Shown: positions 24,181 to 31,715 of the stretch, in pieces
Layout of the letters: the number at the start of each line of letters is the position of its first letter
Position numbering within the stretch: the stretch's first letter is position 1
Assembly (NCBI RefSeq): GCF_030816115.1
Contig: NZ_JAUSXQ010000001.1
Location: forward strand, 1,550,001-1,614,000
Direction of reading: 5' to 3'
DNA from: Chryseobacterium sp. W4I1
GTDB taxonomy: Bacteria > Bacteroidota > Bacteroidia > Flavobacteriales > Weeksellaceae
DNA length: 64,000 bases
Made by a program: the position numbers and the translations under genes
Notes under the pieces: generated by a model
Told to the model about the DNA's origin: nothing
The model's database searches: none
What the model saw: only the letters and a program-made list of their open reading frames with translations

Positions 24181-26574
24181 TTAGTTCCTTAATGGTTTTC
24201 CATTCTGCAACATATACTGAATTCTCTCCAAAGTTTTTCTCTCTCCACAAAGTTGTAAGAATGTTTCTCTTTCAAGATTCAATAAGTATTGTTCCGTAAC
24301 TACAGTTGGTTCGGAAAGATTTCCTCCGACCATTACGTTGGCTAATTTGTCTGCTATTTTCTTGTCGTGGGCAGAAATGAAATTTCCGGTCAGCATTTGG
24401 TCTGTTCCTACGTAGAACATTCCTAAGGCATCTTTACCAAGAACTTTTACTTTTTGTTCGATAGGTTGAGTGTAGCCTTGTTCTGCCAATAGTTTTGCCA
24501 CTTTTTTAGCCTCAGCAATTTGTCTGTTTTTACTAACGGAAACAATGTCTTTTCCTTTTTCAAGAATTCCCATATCGTAAGCTTCGTAAGCAGAAGTGGC
24601 TACTTTACCCATAGCGATATTCATGAAAGCTTCACGAAGTCTGTTGTTTTTAACATCATCACTGTGGAATTCTCTTGAAGTTCTTAAAGTAAGTTCTTTA
24701 GTACCACCACCGCCAGGAATTACCCCAACTCCGGTTTCTACCAATCCGATGTATGTTTCTGCTGCTGCAACCACTCTGTCTGCGTGCATGGTCATTTCGC
24801 AGCCACCACCAAGTGTCATTCCGTGAGGTGCAACCACAACTGGAATAGAAGAGTAACGAACTCTCATCATGGATTTCTGGAAATACGCAATCGCCATATT
24901 CAGATCATCCCAGTCCTGTTCTATAGCCATCATTAGGATCATAGCAAGGTTGGCTCCAACAGAGAAATTTGTTCCCTGGTTTCCAACAACCAATCCGTCA
25001 TATTCTTTTTCCGCTAAATCAATGGCTCTGTTTAATCCGTCAAGAACTTCGCCACCCAGAGAATTCATTTTAGAGCGGATCTCAAAATTGATGATACCGT
25101 CACCCAGATCTTCAATTGCTGCCCCTGAATTGCTCCAAAGTGTTTTGTTTTTTCTGATATTGTCTAAGATAATAAAGGCATCCTGTCCAGGAATTTTATT
25201 GTATTCCCCTGAATTTTTATCAACGAAAATACTTTGGCCTTCATCATTTACTTTATAGAACGTTTCTACATTTTTTACCCAGTCTGAAACTTCATATCCT
25301 GCGTCCTTAGCCAGTTCGATACCTTTTTGAACGCCTACAGCATCCCAAATCTCAAATGGACCGTTTTCCCACCCGAAACCTGCTCTCATGGCATCGTCTA
25401 TTTTATAAACTTCGTCAGAGATTTCAGGAACTTTATGAGAAACATATGCGAATAATGCTCCTAAAGATTTTCTGTACAATTCCCCTGCTTTATCTTTTCC
25501 ACCAATTAAAACTTTGAATCTGTCAATTGGCTTATCAATATTTTTAGTTAATTCTAAAGTAGGGAATGATGATTTTCCTTGGAGTTCGTATTCTAATGTA
25601 TCAAGATTTAAAGCATGAATTTCAGATTTCCCTTCCGCATTTTTTACTTTTTTGTAAAAACCTTGCTCTGTTTTAGAACCCAGCCACTTATTATCCATCA
25701 TCGTCTGGATATAGCTTGGAAGAGCAAAGACATCATTGAAATTATTGGCTTCCGCTCCGCTCTGGCGAACACCGTTGGCCACCATCACCAATGTATCAAG
25801 ACCTACAACGTCAGCTGTTCTGAATGTTGCTGATTTCGGACGTCCGATGACAGGACCTGTCAATTTGTCGACTTCAGAAACGGTTAATCCTAATTTCTGT
25901 ACATTATGGAGAAGATCCATCATGGAGAAAACACCAATTCTGTTTGCGATAAATGCGGGTGTATCTTTTGCTAAAACGGTAGTTTTTCCCAGGAATTTAG
26001 CTCCATAAGTCATGTAGAAATCTACGACTTCCGGATCTGTATCATGAGTTGGGATAATTTCTAAAAGTGGAAGATATCTTACCGGGTTGAAGAAATGCGT
26101 TCCCGCAAAATATTTTTTGAAATCATCGCTTCTTCCTTCCGTTAAGAAATGGATAGGAATTCCTGATGTATTAGAAGAAATTAATGTTCCCGGTTTTCTG
26201 AACTGTTCAATTTTTTCATAAACAGATTTCTTGATGTCAAGTTTTTCTACCACTACTTCAATGATCCAATCAGTGTTTTTAATCTTCTGAAGATCATCAT
26301 CAAAGTTTCCTACTTTTATTCTATCTGCAAATTTTGGCGAATAGAGAAGGGCAGGACTCGCTTTTTTCAGTTTTTCAAAGTTTTCAGAAGCAATTCTGTT
26401 TCTTACCACTTTGTCATCTTTGGTCAAACCTTTTTTCTGCTCAGCTTCTGTCAGTTCAAAAGGAACGATATCTAAAAGAGACACTTCTACACCAATGTTG
26501 GCGAAATGTGCCGCAATACCGCTTCCCATAATTCCCGAACCAAGAACCGTTACATGTTTGATTCTTCTTTTCAT
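24181..26574 (-). CDS. Fused 3-hydroxyacyl-CoA dehydrogenase / enoyl-CoA hydratase (FadB/FadJ-like)
   Basis: 797 residues from ATG 26574. The N-terminal dehydrogenase has NAD loop VLGSGIMGSGIA (10-21), SSNTSGIPI and GTHFFNPVRYLPLLEI. The C-terminal third is a crotonase domain: HGMTLGGGCEM with oxyanion glycines, then GLVETGVGVIPGGGG. Domain order is the reverse of E. coli FadB (hydratase first), as is usual in Bacteroidetes. It performs the two middle steps of beta-oxidation. An upstream in-frame ATG (26604) adds a 10-residue asparagine-rich leader before MKRRIKHVTV and is less likely. It lies 56 bp after marR, first of the enzyme genes. Confidence 0.94.
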   Translation of the reverse strand: MKRRIKHVTVLGSGIMGSGIAAHFANIGVEVSLLDIVPFELTEAEQKKGLTKDDKVVRNRIASENFEKLKKASPALLYSPKFADRIKVGNFDDDLQKIKNTDWIIEVVVEKLDIKKSVYEKIEQFRKPGTLISSNTSGIPIHFLTEGRSDDFKKYFAGTHFFNPVRYLPLLEIIPTHDTDPEVVDFYMTYGAKFLGKTTVLAKDTPAFIANRIGVFSMMDLLHNVQKLGLTVSEVDKLTGPVIGRPKSATFRTADVVGLDTLVMVANGVRQSGAEANNFNDVFALPSYIQTMMDNKWLGSKTEQGFYKKVKNAEGKSEIHALNLDTLEYELQGKSSFPTLELTKNIDKPIDRFKVLIGGKDKAGELYRKSLGALFAYVSHKVPEISDEVYKIDDAMRAGFGWENGPFEIWDAVGVQKGIELAKDAGYEVSDWVKNVETFYKVNDEGQSIFVDKNSGEYNKIPGQDAFIILDNIRKNKTLWSNSGAAIEDLGDGIINFEIRSKMNSLGGEVLDGLNRAIDLAEKEYDGLVVGNQGTNFSVGANLAMILMMAIEQDWDDLNMAIAYFQKSMMRVRYSSIPVVVAPHGMTLGGGCEMTMHADRVVAAAETYIGLVETGVGVIPGGGGTKELTLRTSREFHSDDVKNNRLREAFMNIAMGKVATSAYEAYDMGILEKGKDIVSVSKNRQIAEAKKVAKLLAEQGYTQPIEQKVKVLGKDALGMFYVGTDQMLTGNFISAHDKKIADKLANVMVGGNLSEPTVVTEQYLLNLERETFLQLCGERKTLERIQYMLQNGKPLRN

Positions 26575-26630
26575 ATGTAAATTTTTATTATTTGCTAAAA
26601 TCATATGGAACCTTATGGTTTCATGATCAT

Positions 26631-27086
26631 TTATTTTCTGTTATTTAATAATTCGTTGGCAATTTTCATGATTTCAGACATAACTTCCTTGAAGGTTTCA
26701 ATTTTTTCAGGAGCAATCTTTTCCATTACTTTCTTATTGAAATTGACCACTACTTCTTTTGACATATTCCTTGAATTCAAACCTTTATCGGTAAGTTTAA
26801 TGATCACCTCGCGTTTATCGGCGGTAGTTTTCTCCTTATAGATATATCCATTATCTTCAAGAAGCTTGATGATTCTCGTCAAAGAGGTGGGTTCAATAGC
26901 CATTTTCGGACCCAAGTTGGTGCTTCGGGTGCCTTCCTTGGGATCAATTTTAAGAAGAGTGAGGGCTTGTACTGCTGTAGAATCATGCTCTTGGGCAAGT
27001 TCTGTATACATTTTTGAAACAGCCAACCAGGTCTGCTTCAAAACTAAATCTACGTTTTCTATTTTTTCTTTATTATTATCCATCAT
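26631..27086 (-). CDS. MarR family regulator of the beta-oxidation operon
   Basis: 151 residues with a MarR winged helix: VQALTLLKIDPKEGTRSTNLG, then MAIEPTSLTRIIKLLEDNGYI (recognition helix region) and KTTADKREVIIKLTDKG (wing). It leads the operon for acyl-CoA degradation, so I infer it senses fatty acids or acyl-CoAs and represses this transcript. Two copies of a perfect or near-perfect palindrome lie in its promoter region. Initiation may be at 27086 or the next ATG codon at 27083. Confidence 0.92.
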   Translation of the reverse strand: MMDNNKEKIENVDLVLKQTWLAVSKMYTELAQEHDSTAVQALTLLKIDPKEGTRSTNLGPKMAIEPTSLTRIIKLLEDNGYIYKEKTTADKREVIIKLTDKGLNSRNMSKEVVVNFNKKVMEKIAPEKIETFKEVMSEIMKIANELLNNRK

Positions 27087-27107
27087 TTATGTACGAATGG
27101 TGTTATC

Positions 27108-27115
27108 CAAATTTA
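27108..27115 (-). promoter_or_regulatory. -7 element of the marR-fad operon
   Basis: TAAATTTG on the minus strand, 22 bp before the marR start, matches TAnnTTTG. The proximal palindrome occupies the spacer and -33 region (27120-27139), so a bound repressor would block polymerase. Confidence 0.65.
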
Positions 27116-27119
27116 GTAA

Positions 27120-27139
27120 ATATTATGCATGCATAGTAT
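27120..27139. promoter_or_regulatory. Proximal MarR operator palindrome
   Basis: ATATTATGCATGCATAGTAT, a 20-bp palindrome with a single mismatched pair around ATGCATGCAT, directly abutting the -7 element of the operon. Confidence 0.75.
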
Positions 27140-27202
27140 TTATTAACGTTAAATTTTGTTAATAACTTGATAATAAAGATGTTAAATTGTATGAGTAGCA
27201 TA

Positions 27203-27222
27203 ATACTATGCATGCATAGTAT
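27203..27222. promoter_or_regulatory. Distal MarR operator palindrome
   Basis: ATACTATGCATGCATAGTAT, a perfect 20-bp palindrome. Its centre is 83 bp from that of the proximal copy, close to eight helical turns. Confidence 0.75.
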
Positions 27223-27248
27223 ATGAAATAATTAATGAAAATACAGTA

Positions 27249-28172
27249 TTAATGAATGTTTCTGATAGAATCTACTATTTCTTCAAATGATTCGTATTGA
27301 AGTTTGGAATTGGAGCTGAGGATTTCCCAAAAGCCCTGCTTATACTCAAAATGTAGTGAGGAAAGGTCTTTTTCGAAGTTTTTCTGAAGAAGTGAGTAAA
27401 GCATTTCTTTATGAACAGGAGGAGCTATAATGATTGGTGGAACGAAATTTTTATTGATCTGAAATAATGACGCATTGGTCAACTCATTATGCTGAAGCAA
27501 AATATCTTCAACGATACCTGAAAAAAGTTGTTCATTTTTCACATACCATATTTTGTCTGCAAATTCTTTAGCCAGTCTCCAGTCGTGGGAAGAAAATAAA
27601 ATGATTTTATTTTGCTCTTTAGCCAGGCTGCGAAGGGTTTTTAGGATGATAAGTTTGTTTTTTTCGTCCAGATGCGTTGTAGGTTCATCCAGGATAATAA
27701 TAGGTGAGTTTTGAGTGATAGCACGCCCAATAAATGCTTTTTGCAGATTTCCATCCGAAAGATTTTTAAGAAGAGTATATTTATATTGACCAAGATCCAG
27801 TTCCTCAATGATATGAGAAACTTCTTCTCTGTCTTCTTTTTTAAGCTCAAAATAAAAAGGGTAGTAGATATATTTCCCAAGTGAAATCAGGTCTTCAACG
27901 GTATAATGCTGTGGAACATTGGATTTTGAGAATACAACAGCGATATTTTCTGCGATTTCTTTAACGGAAAGGTTTTTTATATTTTTATCATTGATCAGAA
28001 TTTCTCCATTTAAAAGTGAAATCTGATGCAAAATAGATTTAATCAGCGTTGTTTTCCCAACTCCATTATTTCCAATCAAAAGACATACATCGCCTAGTTT
28101 CAGATCTGCATGAGCATTTGAAATTAAGGTTTTGCCGTAGCCTATATGGGCTTGTCTGATTTTTAGATGCAT
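27249..28172 (-). CDS. ABC transporter ATP-binding protein, FecE-like
   Basis: 307 residues: Walker A GNNGVGKTT (34-42), Walker B IIILDEPTTHLDE (158-170) and H-loop FSSHD. The signature reads LSDGN (138-142) in place of LSGGQ, which still keeps the key serine and glycine. About 85 C-terminal residues follow the ATPase core and match nothing I know. With the FecCD-type permease upstream it should power import of an iron-siderophore, haem or cobalamin. No substrate-binding protein gene is adjacent. Confidence 0.88.
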   Translation of the reverse strand: MHLKIRQAHIGYGKTLISNAHADLKLGDVCLLIGNNGVGKTTLIKSILHQISLLNGEILINDKNIKNLSVKEIAENIAVVFSKSNVPQHYTVEDLISLGKYIYYPFYFELKKEDREEVSHIIEELDLGQYKYTLLKNLSDGNLQKAFIGRAITQNSPIIILDEPTTHLDEKNKLIILKTLRSLAKEQNKIILFSSHDWRLAKEFADKIWYVKNEQLFSGIVEDILLQHNELTNASLFQINKNFVPPIIIAPPVHKEMLYSLLQKNFEKDLSSLHFEYKQGFWEILSSNSKLQYESFEEIVDSIRNIH

Positions 28173-28283
28173 ATTTAAACAAAAAATAATTGTTCTGAAT
28201 TTTTCATAAAGTAGTCTCCATTTTATAAAAAGCTTAGATCTATTTTATTATAAATCAAATGTATTAATTATAAACTTCTTAAA

Positions 28284-28344
28284 GATCTGCCTAATCTGCT
28301 AAATCTGCGGAAAAAAAATATAATGCTGCAGATTACGCAGATTT
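28284..28344. repeat. Intergenic AATCTGC repeat cluster with inverted copies
   Basis: Three forward units (GATCTGC 28284, TAATCTGC 28292-28299, AAATCTGCG 28301-28309) face two inverse units (GCAGATTA 28328-28335, CGCAGATTT 28336-28344). It fills much of the 218-bp gap between ABC subunit genes and could form a 9-bp hairpin. Confidence 0.6.
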
Positions 28345-28390
28345 TATTTACGATCCTAAAATTCACTATTGACCATTCACTTATTCACTT

Positions 28391-29362
28391 TTACACCTTA
28401 TTCTGTTTCAAAAGCATTAATAAAATAACAGGAATTCCAAATACAGAACTTATCACATTCAAAGGAATCTGGGTTTTTTCAGCCACTATTGAAAAGAGCA
28501 TCATGATCAGCATTCCAAGAAACATGTTCAGGATCCATTGCTGCCATAATTTAGACGGATTATAGATCAGTCTGCAGAAATGCGGAACAATAATTCCAAT
28601 AAATAAAATAGGTCCCAGAAACGCAGTAACAGATGCCGAAAGTAGGGAAGAGGCGGCTATGATCAGTATTTTTAGCTGATTAAGGTTCACTCCCAAACTC
28701 CGGGCATAAGAAGTGCCCAACGAATTTCCGATTAGTGGTTTTATGGTTTTGAAACAGAAAAACATGCCTATGAAAACCAATATGAATAATACATAAATCT
28801 GGTTCCTGGTCACCATATTGTTGGCCCCAAATGACCATAGAATATAATTTTTAAGACTTTGATTTTCTGCATAGAACTGCAAAAGTGAAACGACAGCACC
28901 GGCAAATGCGGATACCAGAAATCCAAAAATGATAAGATAGGATTTATCCTGGAATTTATTTGACATGGAGAGCAGTACCAGCATCAGAACAAGGCTTCCG
29001 GCAATGGCTGAAAGACTGAGAAAACTATTTTGCAGGAATTCAGGAATCAGAAAATCGTGGGAAAAGAAAATGTAAAATGCTACGGATAAACTGGCTACAG
29101 AAGTGATTCCTAAAATATCCGGGCCGGCCAATGGATTTTGAAAGTATTCCTGCATCAGGAAACCGGAAGTCGGGATTGAGATCCCGGCCAAGAGCATGAC
29201 CAATACCCGGTTGATACGGATTTCAGCGATCTGGCTTTGAGGAGAGTCCTGAAAAAAATCCTGGAAATTTAAACTTAAAAATCCTGTGTTCAGATTGATG
29301 ACAGCTGTGAAAATAATGGTCGCTGCCAGCAGTAAACACAGGATTTTGAATTTTTTTGACAT
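28391..29362 (-). CDS. FecCD-family ABC transporter permease
   Basis: 323 residues, about nine to ten membrane helices, with family segments RVLVMLLAGISIPTSGFLMQEYFQNPLAGPDILGITS and the ATPase-contact region LGPILFIGIIVPHFCRLI. This is the BtuC/FecD/FhuB fold that imports iron-siderophores, haem or vitamin B12. It starts 21 bp after the TlpA-like lipoprotein gene and precedes the ATPase gene, so tlpA-like, permease and ATPase probably form one transcript. Confidence 0.92.
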   Translation of the reverse strand: MSKKFKILCLLLAATIIFTAVINLNTGFLSLNFQDFFQDSPQSQIAEIRINRVLVMLLAGISIPTSGFLMQEYFQNPLAGPDILGITSVASLSVAFYIFFSHDFLIPEFLQNSFLSLSAIAGSLVLMLVLLSMSNKFQDKSYLIIFGFLVSAFAGAVVSLLQFYAENQSLKNYILWSFGANNMVTRNQIYVLFILVFIGMFFCFKTIKPLIGNSLGTSYARSLGVNLNQLKILIIAASSLLSASVTAFLGPILFIGIIVPHFCRLIYNPSKLWQQWILNMFLGMLIMMLFSIVAEKTQIPLNVISSVFGIPVILLMLLKQNKV

Positions 29363-29383
29363 GTTCAGATAGAATCTGGATGT

Positions 29384-29944
29384 TTATTTTAATAAAGCTT
29401 CAACTTTAGAATTCAATACTTCTTCTGTCATCATCCCTAAATATTCATCGGTCTTATCTCCTTTTCTTAAATAGGTAAAAGGAATTGAACCGCCGTCCCA
29501 CTGCTTAAAATTAGTAGTGAAAAATGTCGAATCCAATTTTTTACCATCCAAAAGAATAATATGAGCAGCAAGATTATTTTCCTGTGCAAATTTCTTTACA
29601 GAGCTGCCCCACTCAGATTTATCATCTAAATTAATGAATGTAAATTTGACAGGCTTTCCTTTTAATTCTTCCATCTTATTTTTAAAATGAGGAATTTCTC
29701 TCATACACGGTCCGCACCAGGTAGCAAAAAAATTGGTAACATATAAAGTGTCGTTATTTTTAGACAGATATTTTCCCACATTTTCCGGAGAAAGTTCTTT
29801 AGAAACATAGGCACCTTCTGTTATGCTTGCATTTTCAGTTACAGCAATAGAATCAGCAGCATCAGAATTCTCAGTTTTCTGGCCTTCATTTTTACAGCTG
29901 TAAAGTGCAGTAAGAATAAGCGTGGATAAAATTATCTTCTTCAT
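29384..29944 (-). CDS. TlpA-like thioredoxin-domain lipoprotein
   Basis: 186 residues: lipobox LYSC with lipidated C17, a linker, then a thioredoxin fold with WCGPC (W76-C80) and cis-proline segment GGSIPFTY. Extracytoplasmic disulfide-exchange proteins of the TlpA/ResA class reduce or oxidise periplasmic partners. Co-transcription with an iron/haem-type ABC transporter is suggested by the 21-bp gap. Divergent from the PaaE-like reductase. Confidence 0.9.
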   Translation of the reverse strand: MKKIILSTLILTALYSCKNEGQKTENSDAADSIAVTENASITEGAYVSKELSPENVGKYLSKNNDTLYVTNFFATWCGPCMREIPHFKNKMEELKGKPVKFTFINLDDKSEWGSSVKKFAQENNLAAHIILLDGKKLDSTFFTTNFKQWDGGSIPFTYLRKGDKTDEYLGMMTEEVLNSKVEALLK

Positions 29945-29959
29945 AAATTATTTTTTGAC

Positions 29960-29967
29960 TATTTTTG
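29960..29967 (+). promoter_or_regulatory. -7 element of the PaaE-like reductase gene
   Basis: TATTTTTG, 9 bp before the start codon at 29977; matches TAnnTTTG. No TTG at -33. Confidence 0.5.
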
Positions 29968-29976
29968 AATTGAAGT

Positions 29977-31101
29977 ATGGAACAACAAATCTATAAAGGG
30001 AAACTGATACAGTTTCATCCGTTAAAAATAGCGAAAAAGGAACAACTGACCAAAAATACTTTTTCCCTGGAATTCGAGATTCCTGAGAATTTACAAGAGA
30101 TTTTCAAATTTGAAGCAGGACAGTTTGTAAGCATAAAATTTATTGCTCACGGCCAGGAAATCATTAATGATTATTCAATGACCTCAGCTCCATATGAGAA
30201 AAGAATAAGCCTGGGCATAAAAATAAATTCTTCTGAAGGTGCTACTGCTGAATTGTTTAAGAATTATAAAGCCGGAGATGTGTTGATGGTGGGAGAGCCT
30301 TCCGGAAGGTTTACGCTGGTTTCCAAGCCAAGTGAATTCAGGACAATTGTTGCTTTTGCAGCTGGAATAGGAATTACCCCGGTCTTGAGCCATTTTAAAA
30401 ACATTCTACATACGGAACCTCGTACCAGACTATTTTTATTCTTTGGAAACAAAAGCTCTGAAGAAGTTATCTACAGAGAACAGTTGGATAATCTTGCCAG
30501 AATACATGGTGAAAGGCTTCAGATTTTTTACTTCTTTTCAAAAGAGAAAACAGCTGACCAATTTTTTTATGGGAGATTGGATGAAAAAAAACTGAATCTT
30601 ATTATCAATCAGATTCTCCATCTGGATGATACGGACGAAGAATCTACAATCTGGGATGCAGTAGATGAAGTGTTGATCTGCGGGAAAGGGGAAATGATAA
30701 AATCACTGGCCAATGCCTGTTATCACCATGGAATTCCGAAAAAGAATATTCATTTTGAGCTTTTTGAAGAATATAATGACGATATTTATCCAGTAGAAAA
30801 GGAATTTCCTTTGATCGAAAATATAGAAGTGGAATTTAAGATGTTTGGAAAAGAATACGAAACAAAGCTTTCTGACAACAGAGAGAAGATCCTGCAGCAA
30901 CTTCTTGTTCAGAAATTTCCGGTGCCTTATTCATGTAAATCAGGAATCTGCGGAAGCTGTGAATGTTACCTGGAAGAAGGTGAAGTGGAGCTTCTTGAAA
31001 ATGAATACCTAACCGAGAAAGAAGAGCGGCAGGGAAAGATATTGGCGTGTATGTCTATTATAAAAACTAAGAAAATTAAGCTTAACTTTGACATTAGTTG
31101 A
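29977..31101 (+). CDS. Ferredoxin-type reductase with FAD, NAD and 2Fe-2S domains (PaaE/Hmp-like)
   Basis: 374 residues. FAD domain with NDYSMTS (64-70; the usual RxYS arginine is replaced by N), nucleotide domain with AAGIGITPVLSH (128-139) and a C-terminal plant-type ferredoxin domain whose cluster cysteines are C320, C325, C328 and C358. This is the ring-hydroxylating/PaaE class that passes electrons from NAD(P)H to an oxygenase. No partner oxygenase is adjacent, so the acceptor is unknown. It overlaps the next gene by TTGA. Confidence 0.9.
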   Translation: MEQQIYKGKLIQFHPLKIAKKEQLTKNTFSLEFEIPENLQEIFKFEAGQFVSIKFIAHGQEIINDYSMTSAPYEKRISLGIKINSSEGATAELFKNYKAGDVLMVGEPSGRFTLVSKPSEFRTIVAFAAGIGITPVLSHFKNILHTEPRTRLFLFFGNKSSEEVIYREQLDNLARIHGERLQIFYFFSKEKTADQFFYGRLDEKKLNLIINQILHLDDTDEESTIWDAVDEVLICGKGEMIKSLANACYHHGIPKKNIHFELFEEYNDDIYPVEKEFPLIENIEVEFKMFGKEYETKLSDNREKILQQLLVQKFPVPYSCKSGICGSCECYLEEGEVELLENEYLTEKEERQGKILACMSIIKTKKIKLNFDIS

Positions 31102-31715
31102 GAATTATTAGGAACATATTTAACTTGACTTTTGTATCAATAGAAATTGGAATTCTGTTGATATGTCTCTGTAATGCTTGGGTTTTTGCCCTTACCGGAG
31201 GACGTACCTACACCAAAATATCTAAAATACCACCCCGGGAAATTGCGCTTGTTCTTGGAACTTCCCCCAAAATGAGATCCGGACAGTCCAACCCTTATTT
31301 CACGAAAAGAATGGATGCAGCAGCACTTCTTTATCATCATGGAAGGATCAAAAAGATTATTGTAAGCGGAGAAAAAAGCAAAGGTTATAACGAACCGGCA
31401 GCCATGAGGAATTATCTTGTCAATCAGGAAGGCGTTCCGGAAGATATTATCTTTGAAGATCCAAAGGGGTTTAATACCTATAAAAGTATTCTTCGCTGCA
31501 AAGATATTTACAAAAAGAAAGATGTGATTATTGTATCACAAGGATTTCATAATCTCCGTGCTTTGTTTTTTGCAAGGAATAATAATATGAATGCCCTGGG
31601 TTTTGATGCGCAGGATGTTTCTAAGCCTGAAAGCTATTACAGAAATCAGGCGAGAGAAATACTCGCCCGGGTGATTGCTGTACTGTATTTTGTTTTAGGA
31701 ATTTCTCCGGATTAG
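31098..31715 (+). CDS. SanA-like DUF218 membrane protein
   Basis: 205 residues: one N-terminal membrane segment (about 10-33) then a DUF218 domain with IALVLGTSPKMRSG, RMDAAALLYHHGRIKKIIVSG and VIIVSQGFHNLRALFFARN, matching SanA/YdcF. E. coli SanA affects envelope permeability to vancomycin; biochemical activity is not established. The start is a TTG overlapping the reductase stop (TTGA), implying coupling. The stop codon overlaps the convergent tamL stop by 4 bp. Confidence 0.88.
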   Translation: MRIIRNIFNLTFVSIEIGILLICLCNAWVFALTGGRTYTKISKIPPREIALVLGTSPKMRSGQSNPYFTKRMDAAALLYHHGRIKKIIVSGEKSKGYNEPAAMRNYLVNQEGVPEDIIFEDPKGFNTYKSILRCKDIYKKKDVIIVSQGFHNLRALFFARNNNMNALGFDAQDVSKPESYYRNQAREILARVIAVLYFVLGISPD

